From Punica granatum (Eukaryota; Streptophyta; Magnoliopsida; Myrtales; Lythraceae): a stretch of 64,000 bases of DNA. Below, in pieces: positions 32,585-43,850 of the stretch. The stretch's first letter is position 1; each line of letters starts with the position of its first letter. Position numbers and translations under genes: made by a program. The DNA is taken from NCBI RefSeq assembly GCF_007655135.1, contig NC_045131.1:10524001-10588000 (forward strand), given 5' to 3'. The notes below the pieces were generated by a model. That model did not search any database. It saw only the letters and a program-made list of their open reading frames with translations, and was not told the DNA's origin.

Positions 32585-33890
32585 ATTAGAAAGAGCTAAC
32601 CTGCAAAGAGGAAATGTCAACCCCCAAACCCCAAATAAATTGCCATCTTTGAACAGTTTATGTTCAGGCACTTTCAGCGTGATCAAAACTGTCATCTTTC
32701 CAGCCTGAAATCTTAATGCCAAAACATATAAGAAGGTGACATGCAAGGCACGTGGAAGATATATGAGCATTTTGGAATTCGATGTACCATCAAAACGTCG
32801 CATAGCTTGTCTTTATTTTGTTTGGCAACACAAGCAGGTGGAGCACATTTAAAACATGTATCTCCATTCTCAATATCTTCTACAGAAAAGGCTAGGTAGT
32901 GTGGACATGTCTCAACATTTATGCTGTCAACATTCGTTTTGGCAAAACAGATGCTTAGAGATGAAAAATTCATGCCTAAATGGACCTAGACACATGTAAG
33001 AAAAGAAACAAGTCATTAATCTTGTAAAATGAAAGCAAGAGTTATCGACACTTTGAAAACTTTGAGAGAACAGAGTTGATTTAGATCTTAATAGTTAAAG
33101 TTGGACCTTTATTTTCCTAAAGCGCGTAGAATTGAATATAGCAAATACAAAGGTAACCAGACTAAGGCATGGGATATTCAGAAGAAAATTCTATCATAAT
33201 ATCTTTAATATATAAATCAAATTTGCTAAGTCACAGTCAAATGAGAGAAATCTCACATTGAAAGTGGCCTTGACTTAAGATAGGTTTAATAAGATCGCAG
33301 GTCCTCTCTATCAAGGTTTGGCATGCTAGTCGAGTCTAGTTCTACGTCCTTCTGCGTGCACAAGTAGCAGCCTCCCTTACTGAGCCAATCCAGACAGTCG
33401 CTCCCGTAGAAACCATTTATAAATTACCACTAAGAACAATATTTAGATAAGCATAAAGAAATTAGAGAACAAGTCCTATGAGACAGACCTTAATGTGGAC
33501 TGCATCATCATAAGAAAGTCGTTTTATGATGATGGACATATAAAAGACTACATAATAGAAACATGACCTCGGTTATATGGGAAAGTAGAATTTCTCGAGG
33601 GCCTGAGGATCTTTCCGCGTTTTAGTTTACAAGAAGATAACCAACTCCTACGGTACTTAAGTAACTAAAATGTGCAGAAAACCATTTTCCTATTCTATAT
33701 AAAAATAGAGGCACAAAAACTAGAAATATTTCAATAAAACAAGACTTGTTCGGGTGAACTAAAGCTAATATCGAGAGAATATTAATGAAAGGTAGATAAT
33801 ATTACTTTTATCGTGAGAATGCCGGCATGTAGAAGAGCTTACAGGCACTTAAATTGGATGCGTTATTATAACCAGGTCTCCCCAGAAACC
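32585..33890 (-). pseudogene. ALN: Allantoinase pseudogene (dispersed exon remnants)
   Basis: Three minus-strand pieces match plant allantoinase, the amidohydrolase that opens allantoin to allantoate in purine breakdown. (1) About 33835-33890: FWGDL, then a frameshifted YNNASNLSA, like FWGGLVPDNALNSSALE. (2) About 32788-32950: VETCPHYLAFSVEDI, GDTCFKCAPP, with a GT donor (ATG|GTAC) at 32787. (3) About 32590-32680: VPEHKLFKDGN, then a one-base insertion before ISSLQ|GT, like PELKLxxDGNFLxAWGGISSLQ. The order is correct for one gene on this strand. Missing metal-binding exons, frameshifts and long gaps show it is dead. The exon-intron layout argues for a duplicated gene, not a retrocopy. Confidence 0.72.
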
Positions 33891-35980
33891 TGTTGAAACC
33901 AAAAATAAAAGATGATCATTAGTAGCAGGAATGCTTGAACTCAGATGCTTACTTACGAATTACTGGAGATCCTACCGACATTGAAATAGATATTCTTTCG
34001 TGCAGCCTTACCCTTAATCGGTAACACAAGGTAGTCAGTATTATACAAAAGATTTATACCAATACCACTCTCATCATATTTAGAGGTAACAATTTCTTTT
34101 ATTTACAGGTTTATTGGCTTATGATAGCTAGTCACTGATCAATCAAATCAGGCATAAAGACATGCCTTGGAGGCGAAATCCTACCAATGCAGTGCGAAAT
34201 TCCATAGCCTGCCATCATGGGTAGCTTGTCGATTTGTCGATTGCAGTAGGCAATAGATCGAGCAGCTTGGAGGCGGTAGAGCGACAAAGATGGAGAAAAA
34301 TTGTGCAGAAACAATTGACGATCGGGAAACATTGAACAATTGCAGTAAAAGGTAGGATCAAGCAGTGGGACGGAGGTGAATTTCGTGTCGAAATTCGATC
34401 CTTTGGTGCAGTGTCGAGTCGAAGGAGATGGTGGTGGGAGGCATTTGATCGAGCACTTTGGAGACCATAGATGGCAGCAGACATGGAGAAGAAGGTGTGG
34501 CCGGTATCAAAGACGGGAACCAAAGGCAGGGAGTTCGGCCAGGCGTTGGGTCTGGCAGACATAGGAACCGGGGCGAGTTGTCTGGCGAAGAGACGGGAAC
34601 AGTTAAAATGGTACCCATTGGTTGTTTTGAGAACAGAAGGCATCATTGGCGCCGTTCGGAGGTGGGAGGGGTGGCAGGAGAGGAGTGAATGGGGCATATT
34701 TCGGGTCCATACACGCCAGAACACTTTAATTAGTGTCCTGTGAAAATACTCTAGCTAGGTCCATATTTTTTTTATTAGAGGTATGGATATGTATATATAT
34801 AATGTTACTATTTCGTGATGCTTTTTCTTTTGCCCGAAGCTTAACAGCCAGTCACGGCAGCTGAAGGATTTCCGTAAGATTGATACACCTCCAGTGGGTC
34901 CAATAAACTACACTCAGGCCGAGATATTTTGCGCAGGGTACTGTCGATCAATGAGGCCGAATTCCGCCCCACATAATGGAGGTCGTGGTTTGAGTTCAGG
35001 TGCATATAATGAGACACAGTTAAGTTAATCCTCCCTGTGTAATTCATGAGTGAGAATAGGGATGGCAACGGGTTGACCCATCTTGCTGATAGGTGCTTAA
35101 CAAATTTTACCTGTTGGGTCATGGAAAGAGATTAGGGATTTGAAGTCAAATCCTTGTCAAGGTCTTGGAAATGTATAGGATTTTATCTCAAAATTCATCA
35201 CAAACCTGTTAAACGTAAATTTACTAAATTACCCTCCATATTATTCATTTTTACAGAGTGACACTTGTTATTTTCTCTTGTTTCCTTTATTATGACTCCA
35301 AATCTAGTATTTATAATACTTATTTAGTGTTATGGACTTAAAAGTATTATTATTTATTATTTTCCAACATATTATGAACTTATAAGTGTTGTGATTTTTT
35401 TTCTTTCGTATAAATTATTTGTTTGGAATTTATATTTTGTATTTGAATACTTTTTGTTACATCAAACAATTTTCTATAAATCAGATGTTATAATAAGTTT
35501 ATACAAATTTTTTCTCATAAACTTATTAACGGGCGAAAAATAGGTTCTCAAATTAAAGGCCTCATATTAAGTTTTCGCTTTAGGACAGTGACTCCTTTGG
35601 GCCGCCCCTGCATACAAAGTCAATCTAACCCTTTGGTTCCAAAGACTGATCCTTCTGCATATTGATCAAAGTGATAAGAGCAGTATTGCCACACCCTCTA
35701 ACCCCCATGTTCCTGTTTTTAGTCCAAGTTGGGAGGAAGGGGGTGCTCCCGTCAAAGACATCCCCCAAAGATCATCGGTTACCGTCATCCTAGGAGCCAT
35801 CAGCCTTAGGACCGTCATCTTGGTCGCCATATACGTGTTGTGGAAGGGCACACCTCCTCCTAGTGGGCAAGGATGAGTACATGTTATGTTTTAGAGTTAC
35901 TTTGTTTAAATACATGCTGGTTATTTCTTATATTCCATTGAGCATTTTATTCTGATTCAGTTATGTTGATTCGAAAACTG
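33891..35980. other. Intergenic; several unassigned ORFs and a hAT-like end
   Basis: 34132-34740 is less AT-rich and open in several frames, but I recognise no domain in any of them; it may be an upstream part of the allantoinase duplication. A plausible hAT-type end (GGGCCGCCCCTG) lies at about 35599-35610. 35640-35880 reads a short frame with a hydrophobic stretch (VTVILGAISLRTVILVAIYV) but has no supported gene. Confidence 0.4.
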
Positions 35981-35989
35981 GTACGGAGA

Positions 35990-36690
35990 TGGTAACACGG
36001 GTTCTAAGGGGTTACATCAGTAGTTTTTATACTCCGACAAAGCCAATAGCGAAGTGTAAGCATGTCCCCTTCGATGGCCAAGAAATGATGTTTCAAGAGT
36101 GGAAGGTAACATTGCTTATGTTATTTAGTATTCGTTTCGGGATCCTTGTGAAAACTAATTTGTGATTATTATACAGAAAATGTGTTATTGAAGAGCGAGG
36201 ACGATCATGGCCTCATGATGAAAGGCTGATTCATAAGGGTAGTAAAGGCCCGGTAGAATGATGAGAAGAATAGCCGGTTGAGACGTTGAGAAATTGGTGG
36301 AGTGATGGCACGATCTAGAAGGACCTTCATGAAGAACCGGTGACGATGGATTAGTGAAATTACAGAAGGTTTGGATTTGGGGAAATTCGGCATGAAGTTA
36401 AAACGGAAGAGTGAACCGTATAGTGAAAAAATCCAAGATAAACTTAGCAATCGAAATTCCAAAGCTAGAGTCATTTTTATAATTCTTCAATGGGTTATTA
36501 ATTTCTTTCTTATATGGCTTTGTGATGGAATTAATATTAAACTATATATTATATATTGTTTATTGATACTTTGCAGGGGATCAAGCGATGCGGAAATCCC
36601 CCACGACGGTTGAGGCATTCGTACGATACCATAAGCATCCGAAAGATCAAATCTGGGTTACTAGATACTGTTAAGTCTTTCCGACATTTT
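35990..36690 (+). other. Possible transposase-like exon remnants (Ptta/En-Spm style)
   Basis: Two exon-like pieces: 35985-36106, reading RVLRGYISSFYTPTKP and FDGQEMMFQEWK then a GTAACA donor; and, after a CTTTGCAG acceptor near 36577, SPTTVEAFVRYHKHPKDQIW then a stop. The second resembles the TxxExFxxTHxxxDxxWV tail of plant CACTA-related transposase proteins. No complete frame links them. This is a weak call. Confidence 0.3.
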
Positions 36691-38040
36691 CGGAGTTGGT
36701 GATTGTTATTGAACGTTATTGAATGGATGCCATGCAATTCGGATTTTTAATTTATTTTTTCTATTGCCAAGGAAATGGAGAGGACATTCCTGGAAAATCT
36801 CCTGCAATTCGCAAGGGATTCACCAGGGAATTCCCTCCCAATCGCGCCTAATTTGCAAGTAAAGTTAAGTTGAGCTAAATAAAATCAAACTTTGTTACCA
36901 AACATACTGATATTTTTAAATTGAAAGCATTCAAATATTAATGCAGACAATAATAAATTTATAATAATTGAAAATGAATTATAATACTAAATACGGATGA
37001 AGAAAATGATATTTTTTTTAAAAAAAATTATTTTCTTAAATATCAATTTCCAAAAGATTGTAATGGATGACATCAAGTTTTGTAAAGAAAGTGCAAATAA
37101 TCTATTTTTAATAATTTTTAAATAGATTTATCTATTACTATTTTAAAAGTGTTCAATATTTAAACATACTTATTGCATATAGTAGATTTTTTTTAGTTAC
37201 TAATTATGTCGAAACATTTTTATAGGTATTTGAGATTATATATTTTAAATCAAGAATGTGCTTGTTTATCAAGTATATGCTTTTATTAATTTAGACCTAA
37301 TTGTATATACATTCATAATTATTTATTTAGACATTTACTTTTATGACCTTATATTATATAAATAATTACTTTTCTAATCCTATTTATTATGTGGTATAAC
37401 TTTATATATATATTGATGTATCACGTGATAATGTCACCAGCCAATATAGTTCTCCAATATCTATTGATTTTCAAAAATATCATAAAAAGAAATTATTGTT
37501 GCTAAAAATAAAATTTTTTGTAAGTCTTGTAATGTAATGTCACATAATATATACACTACATACAATACTCCTTCCTCTTAATTAGGGACGTACATGGATA
37601 TCGAGTATATTTGAAATCGGTTAGAACCTATCCGTTGAGGTAGGATTTGGGTAATACCAATTGAAAATAAGATAGGATTCGGATAGTAATTTAAGGAACC
37701 GATGAAAATAGGTTTCAATTTCAGTTCCAACAGATAGGGTATCCTCGAAATCGATATTCGGGACCTCTATTTTTTCTGAAAAAATTATTTTTTATTTACA
37801 TAATTCTATAGCTATAAATTCCTAAAGAGAGTTAATTTACTTTGTCTACTAATAAGAACTACATTATCTTTTCTTTGCTAAATAACTACATAACCTTTTA
37901 GTTGCCTCTTCAAAAAATCCTCCACAACATGTTTTGTAAATTTGACATAGGGGCAGGATCCTTTTTGTCTTTTTCATCAAATTTTAATCCCAATTCCCCT
38001 TTAACCCTCTCTTAGCTACCCACTCCAAGCTGTGATTAGC

Positions 38041-38076
<36 letters not shown>

Positions 38077-38134
38077 TGATGAATCTCAAACCTTATCCAT
38101 ATTCTGATATGCCCAAACATGGGTTTAGAATTTA
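36691..38134. other. Intergenic AT-rich DNA with a hAT-end relic
   Basis: 37583-37770 (GGGACGTACATGGATATCG, GGAACCGATGAAAATAGG, GATAGGGTATCC) matches one end of the 5978-7555 hAT-like element. (AT)n at 38043-38074. No gene. Confidence 0.5.
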
Positions 38135-38468
38135 TGGTATGTTTAATTTTAGAGTTAAATAAAATTAATTTTTATATCAATTGAATTATAATAATTATTT
38201 GTTGAATGATGAGAAAACTATGAAAAAGTAATGAATAATTTAGAGAAAGTAATAATTATATTCTTACTTTTTTTTAAAAATAAATAGTTGAGAGAAAGTA
38301 ATGATTAGTTGAGATAAACTAATAATTGTGTTGTTCCCATTGTAAACCCCCTAATCAATCCATTAACAAAAATCCTGATTCTCTTCTTAAATTTAAGATA
38401 AGTGAAATTAAACGGAATATAATTAAAACTAAAATTAAAATATAATTGTAAAATCAAACAAACCGTAA
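38135..38468. mobile_element. MITE, 334 bp
   Basis: Inverted ends: GGTATGTTTAATTTTAGAGTT at the left and GGTTTGTTTGATTTTACAAT reading inward from the right. AT-rich, non-coding, same family as 41299 and 41906. Confidence 0.6.
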
Positions 38469-38994
38469 GAAATCTTATCCACTCTTTATCCCAACGTCCA
38501 AACATATGTCCCATAATTTCAACATACAAGAAATGGAAGTTTAACATCTGACGATCGATCGATTGCTCCCCATAATAACAACAAGAGGAGGGAAAAACAA
38601 AAAAAAAACAAAAAAAAGCCATTGGTTCTTGGGAAGAATTTTCATACGGTTGATCGAAACGTTGAAATGATTCTAATAACCGTTTAGATCATCAATGTGC
38701 AGTCCTTAGTCTAACACTAAATATTGATCAACGATTCACCGTTTAGATCAATGTGCAGTCCTTAGTCTAATCAACGACTCACGCAATAAATCGTAGGCTT
38801 TCCTGGTCGGGCAACCAAGATCCCCGCGCGGGTACCATAGAAAATCCAGCCTCTTGATCGATTGATTGGACACAAAGCTCTAACTGCCTCTTCATCCTCT
38901 GCAACGTACTATTCACGGGAGACATTTTCCTTCTCTCTCTCTCTACTTCTTCGGCACCATCATCACCAACACCGTCACCTCCACCCCCTCGTCA

Positions 38995-39315
38995 TGCCCC
39001 GCTGCCTCAAACACCGCCCATCTATCGCCTCCGCGGCGTCCTCCCCCCCAAAGTCGTCGGCATGGGGGTCCAACAGGATCCATATTCCGGCAGATCACAC
39101 CCCCCCCCCCCCCTCCCTCCCCCTCGGCCCTCTAGATCTGCGTCGGTAAGGCCTGCCTCATCATCCAGCTCTGCCGCACCAGCACGGTCCCCAGGATCCT
39201 CCGCTGCTTCCTCCTCGACCCGAGCTACACCTTCGTCGGCTTTTGGAACCACTCCGATGGGCGGCGACTGGAGGACTGTGGCGATTATCCACGGCAGATG
39301 ATGAAAACAAACTAG
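38995..39315 (+). pseudogene. Werner-like exonuclease family copy A (frameshifted)
   Basis: An upstream part reads PPKVVGMGVQQDPYSG in one frame (39053 on). A run of 14 C (39100-39113) intervenes, after which a second frame (39136-39315) reads ICVGKACLIIQL, PRILRCFLLDPSYTFVGFWN and HSDGRRLEDCG before a TAG. This aligns with IIGLGVQW... LCVGRRCLIVQL... YTFVGVWNHSDAWRLKDC of the intact copy at 39997. The N-terminus is poorly conserved and the C-terminal third is missing. The frame change coincides with the poly-C run, so a sequencing or assembly length error there should be considered, but the early stop remains. Confidence 0.75.
39100..39113. repeat. Homopolymer of 14 C
   Basis: Lies exactly at the frame change of copy A. 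A similar run of 18 C precedes the intact copy. Confidence 0.9.
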
Positions 39316-39974
39316 TTGAGGTACTCCGCCGACATAAAATCAAAGGCTACCCCGGGATCTGGTCTAGAAAGTTCAATACCGTCTCCGAGTCCCCAGCACC
39401 AATCCACGACGCTTGTGGCCATTCCGATTAATCAAAAGCAAATCTGCTAATCCGTTTGCCATTGTTGTTCGCAACGAACATACCAACCTCAGTATTCATC
39501 TTTGAAACCACTCTTGGCGCTCCCACTCTCCCATTTTCCTATGCTTCCACAGCATCCTCAAATTCAAAAGGGGACAAAGTAAATAATGGCTCGGCGAATT
39601 AGGGCGGTTAGCTATGTGCGAATTTTGAGCATCCGTCAATCGTCAATCGTCGTTGAGAATCCGCACCCACCTATCAAACGGAAGATAGAATGCATTGATG
39701 CGAATCCAGATTATTTTGATCCTATGTCGAAATAATTCGTGCCAAGCTGCTCTCTCATCGGCCTTTTTATTTTTCTCGTGGACAAAAAATTAATATTACT
39801 CCATCAGAACTATTCTTTCTTGTTTCTTCCCTTTTATTTCCTTTTCTCTGCTCATATTATTGCCAAAATTAAATCTGTGCTCGAAAAATAGCACGACCTT
39901 CAAAAGCCCCGTCCCCCTTCCCCCAACTCTCTCGCTCTCCTTTTCTTTTCGTCGTCTCCAAGCTTCACTTCACT

Positions 39975-39992
39975 CCCCCCCCCCCCCCCCCC
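39975..39992. repeat. Homopolymer of 18 C just before a start codon
   Basis: Ends five bases before the ATG at 39997, in the presumed 5' leader of the intact exonuclease-like gene. Confidence 0.9.
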
Positions 39993-39996
39993 TCTA

Positions 39997-40728
39997 ATGG
40001 CGGTCACTGTCACGTACTGCAACGAGGTCGCCTATGGTCACTGGGTTTACACCGTTGACTTCTTTGGAATCTACATCACCACCACAGTCACCTCCGACCC
40101 CGGCGCCATGCACCGGTGGATATACTCCGCCACCAGGCCCCTCCGCAACACGGACCACCCCATCATCGGCCTCGGCGTCCAGTGGTACAACTCCGAACAC
40201 AGCGACTGCGCCGCCACGTTCCAGCTATGCGTCGGCCGGCGCTGTCTCATCGTGCAACTCACCCACGCCACAGAGGTTCCCGCCGTCCTCCGCAACTTCC
40301 TCCTGAACCCTGCCTACACCTTCGTCGGCGTCTGGAACCACTCCGACGCGTGGAGGCTGAAGGACTGCAGGCACCAGCTGAGGATGGCGCGGCGGCCCGT
40401 CGACCTGAGGCTCTGTTTGCCGGGGATGAAGGCCGCGTCTTTCGAGACGATTGTGCGGGAGTGGTTGGGGTATCACGGAGTGAGGCTGGAGAGACAGATC
40501 AGCGTGAGTGACTGGGAGGCGGCGGAGCTGCACGACGATCGGGTGAAGCAAGCCACTTTCGACGCGTTCCTCTCGCTGCGCATCGGGATGATGATCGAAG
40601 CATGGAACTACGTAACAGATGGAGGAGGAAGCACTGAGGTTTGTGGATCCATGGCGGTGGAAAAGGGAATACGCCTTTTTCCTTCTTTGAAAACGTTTTC
40701 CGGGAGAATGAAATTGAGCAACCATTGA
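39997..40728 (+). CDS. Werner-syndrome-like 3'-5' exonuclease domain protein (intact, 243 aa)
   Basis: Single-exon ORF with ATG in good context. It belongs to the plant family of small Werner-like (DnaQ/DEDD fold) exonuclease proteins, of which Arabidopsis has a tandem group on chromosome 3. Landmarks: VDFFG (residue about 22), RWIYS, IIGLGVQW (motif I, about 55), LCVGRRCLIVQL, YTFVGVWNHSDAWRLKDC (motif II), SFETIVREWLGYHGVRLE, SVSDWEAAEL and QATFDAFLSLRIG (motif III). The catalytic Asp and Glu of motif I (normally DxE) are replaced by GVQ, while the motif II and III Asp remain, so nuclease activity is doubtful; similar changes occur in related plant proteins. The last 35 residues after LRIGMMIEAW are not conserved. 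An intron from about 40639 to a TGCAG at 40754 is an alternative end. Confidence 0.85.
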   Translation: MAVTVTYCNEVAYGHWVYTVDFFGIYITTTVTSDPGAMHRWIYSATRPLRNTDHPIIGLGVQWYNSEHSDCAATFQLCVGRRCLIVQLTHATEVPAVLRNFLLNPAYTFVGVWNHSDAWRLKDCRHQLRMARRPVDLRLCLPGMKAASFETIVREWLGYHGVRLERQISVSDWEAAELHDDRVKQATFDAFLSLRIGMMIEAWNYVTDGGGSTEVCGSMAVEKGIRLFPSLKTFSGRMKLSNH

Positions 40729-41298
40729 TTCCGTTTTCCATTTTTGACTGCAGGAGGGATATTGCTTTCTTTGGAGTTCTGCGAACTGACTAGCGGCAAG
40801 TGGAGTTAGTTTCTTTCAGGTTTTTGTTGATTCTTCTGGATACATTGAATTTGACTGGCTGGATTCATGGGCTCATATGGCTTGATGAGCCGCGTGTAGA
40901 TCGAATCACCCGATCAATTTCTTACCTAGCTCGTATACTTGCGGATTTCTTGATACTTTTGTGATTGTTGTGACTAAGCAATCTATTAGTCTCATTGTTT
41001 TTCTGGCTTGTTCGTGATTATGCTTTTCTCGTGTTCTATTTTGGGGGAAATTATTACGCGTCGAAAGCCGATCAGGCCCCCATGCAAAATAAGCATAGTG
41101 ATCGCTAGGATGTGTCGCATTTAACCAACATGATCTGAAATGTTATGTTGATGACATGTTCTCATGAGAAAGAAGATTAGATTTGTAACCCTCTTATCGA
41201 TCGGTGATAGAATTCTCATGAACCGGTATGGGGCATGCTCTCTAGTTCAGTTTGAATAACGAAATCCTAAAAAATAGAATCCTTATCCAAAAGCTTTA

Positions 41299-41530
41299 TG
41301 TTGCGTTTGGTTTCATAGTAGGACTTTAAAATCAAATTTTGATTTTGAAAAAAAGATGTATAAATGGGATTCACTTTTTGACTTTATATGAGTTATATTG
41401 TTTTATTGTAGAAAAAAATGTTATAAATGGGACTCACTCTTTGACTTTATATGAATTATTTTATTTTGTAGTGAGTAAAATTAAGTTAGAATTGTGATTC
41501 TAAAATAATATCCTAAAACCAAACACGACA
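41299..41530. mobile_element. MITE, about 232 bp
   Basis: Inverted ends TGTTGCGTTTGGTTTCATA and TGTCGTGTTTGGTTTTAGG (read inward). Internal repeat ATAAATGGGACTCACTTTTTGACTTTATATGA occurs twice. Non-coding. Confidence 0.65.
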
Positions 41531-41905
41531 GGCGATGTAGTACTAAAAATGTGCCTATTTTCACATTATAGAGTCATAAAGAATGCTGAGATTATATTCA
41601 GTTCACATCCTAAAATTGGATTTTCGTTTGTAGATTACCGTGTTAATTTCAAAATAAAAGCAAATATTTTTCTATTGTTTATTTTAAAAAAATTAAAATA
41701 CTTCTTTTTAAAATTATTTTGTTCAAGGGGGTTTTAGTATAGTCGGCGAATTAGACGAGTTAATCCTATTTGCACAGGAGGCTGCCTGATGGTATATTAA
41801 ATATGACGAAGAATTTGTACTTCTCGAAATTCGTAGCTGGGCTTCTGGTGCTGATGTGTGGTAGCCGATCGAGAACAAACTAGTTGAAGTATTAATTCAA
41901 ATTAT

Positions 41906-42197
41906 TACGCCTCATTTGATTTCACAATTAAAAATTAAAAGGGGAACTTTAAGGGAATTTTATTTATTATATAAGAAAAAGGAAGATATAATAATTTTTT
42001 AAAATTTTTTAATCATTCAAATTTAATTTTGAAGATAAAGGGCGCTCATGAGGGTTTTATAATTAACAATACAATCATTATTTTTTTTAACTATTTATTA
42101 TTTTTTTACACTTTTTTTTCATAATTCAACAACACAATCATTACAATTCAATTAAAATTAAAATTCAACTCTACGTAACTTTAAAATCAAATACAAA
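41906..42197. mobile_element. MITE inserted in an exonuclease-array remnant
   Basis: Left end ACGCCTCATTTGATTTCACAATT; right end reads inward TTTGTATTTGATTTTAAAGTT. AT-rich and non-coding. The flanks align to one continuous stretch downstream of copy A. Confidence 0.6.
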
Positions 42198-42376
42198 ATA
42201 AAAAATGACTTTGACATCAAGCCTCAATTCCAGGAGCTCGATCGATTCTGAGGCGTCTAGCAAAAGTTTGAGATCATTAATACTAATCCACAACGGTTGT
42301 GGTCTTTTCGATCAACGATGATTTAGAGGTTGCATATTTGATATTTAATAAGATTATTCGTAATTTTTTAATCCAG

Positions 42377-42702
42377 ATTTGCGTCGGCCGGGCCTGCCTC
42401 ATCGTCCAGCTCACCTGCGCCTGCACGGTCCCATGATCCTCCGGCGCTTCCTCAAAGACCCGACCTACACCGTCGTCGGCTTCTGGAACCACTCCGACGC
42501 GCGGCGGCTGAAGGAGTGCGGGTTCAAGCTGGAGATGGACCGCCGGCCAGTGGACCTGAGGCTGCACGTGGAGACGGACGACGGGGAGTCTCTCTGCCAG
42601 GCGTCGTTTGAGAGGATCGTGAAGGAGCGTCTGGGCTACTCAGGAGTGGCATTAGAGATGGAAATCAGCATGAGCGACTGGGAGAACCCGTACTTGCGAT
42701 GA
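42377..42702 (+). pseudogene. Werner-like exonuclease family copy C (5'-truncated, frameshifted)
   Basis: Begins after an acceptor-like CCAG with ICVGRACLIVQL, then loses one base near 42433 (TVP then a TGA in frame). The other frame continues as LRRFLKDPTYTVVGFWN, HSDARRLKECG, SFERIVKERLGYSG and ISMSDWENPYLR before a stop. Motif I and the N-terminus are absent, and the motif III region is truncated. GC content is high like the intact copy, so decay is recent compared with its AT-rich surroundings. Confidence 0.8.
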
Positions 42703-43703
42703 GGTCTCATGTCGCTCTTTTTTCGTGTCATTAACCTATATCGGTTGCTTCCGTTGCTGATATAATCTAAAGTTCATGCAACAATTAATTTATCACCCTT
42801 TAATTGAAGGAAATCTTTCCCGTCGGAGATATGAGCAAATCCATGCTTTTCTGCAGATAAACAACAACCGATGGTTGTCAACGTAAAGTTCCATCACTCA
42901 AACCTTTGCGAATGGTGTGTCACATCCAATTTCTCCCGACTAATGCAATCGATAATTTTATTTAAGTGTTGTAAAAAGAATAATTAGAATATGTACGGAG
43001 TAAGATATCACGTAAGTACCGTCGACGATTTAGCTTCATTCTGGATGAGTGTAACAATTTCTTGAATCGCTCTAAAAGCTAAGCCTATATTCTCTTACAA
43101 GTGAGTGTAGTTGGTTACACTGCATTTGAACCATAGCTGTGCGTGGAAATTAACCCGAAATATTTCCCCCTCAGTTCATATGCGGATTTCTTCAATCTTT
43201 TGGGGTTGTAATCCAATCACCCGGTCGATTTCTTACTCAGTTCTCATGTGCCTTGAAACTTTTGGGCCGGGGTTGCAATGGAGCTACACTTTCTGTGGAC
43301 CTTGTTTCCAAATACTGATCAGATCGTGACTACGCCCGTAGTTCTTACTCGTTCTTTGAGTATACAAATTTATGAACATAGTTCATGTGTGCAGTCTTTT
43401 GTTCGATCGGCGCACAGAAAAGTTAGTCCCATCTTTACGTATCGGGCTACATTCTGGTTATAAACTAGTTGGCATGTGCCCGCTTAGGATACTTGTGATG
43501 TAAACTATATGGGAAGTTATCTAGCCAAATTTCACAAAATTATGCGAGTATTACCATGCGCATCTCTCTTGAACTTTTAACCGTAATTAGATTGTCCATT
43601 ACTCATTATCTAAGCTCACTAAGCACTCGAGACTCATTTTATTCGTCTGTGCTTTTCTGGTTCTATCTTGCCGAGAATTTAGGACTCCTTCTCTGGTTCT
43701 TCT
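42703..43703. other. Array spacer
   Basis: Contains flank sequence duplicated elsewhere in the array: GGAGATATGAGCAAATCCATG (42830; also about 44100), TTTCTTGAATCGCTCTAA (43055; also about 44330 and 47190), TTTTGGGGTTGTAATCCAATCACC (43197; also 46191). No gene. Confidence 0.6.
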
Positions 43704-43850
43704 ATGTCGGTTACGATTCACACTACAGTGAGGTCTCATGTGGCTGATGTGTTAAGACTTGCGTCTTTATCTATCCGATGTCGGCTTGTGCACGGTTTTG
43801 TAACTTTAATATTCAACTGTATATGCCTAATTTATCCGATATAAATATAG
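43704..43850 (+). pseudogene. Remnant of another exonuclease-family copy (start region only)
   Basis: ATG-TCG-GTT-ACG at 43704 and the 60 bases after it (including GTCTCATGTGGCTGATG) align with the start of the copy at 46637 (MSVAITHRND...), as does the upstream CTCTGGTTCTTCTATGTC. Only the first 20 or so codons are recognisable; the rest is decayed. Confidence 0.4.

Larger units (their letters stand above)
40755..42376. other. Spacer with exonuclease-array tail sequence and two MITEs
   Basis: 40870-41000 shares GATCGAATCACCCGATC and GCGGATTTCTTGATACTTTTG with the flanks at 43180 and 46130. 41830-41893 (AACAAACTAGTTGAAGT) and 42200-42340 (AATCCACAACGGTTGTGG) match the region just after copy A (39300-39430), separated by the MITE at 41906, so a further 3' remnant of an A-type copy was split by that MITE. 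Confidence 0.55.

Noticed and set aside
34132..34743. ORF of 169 codons (minus) and several overlapping plus-strand ORFs
   Set aside because: Many frames are open at once, none has a recognisable motif, and the region lies among repeats; kept only as an unassigned stretch.
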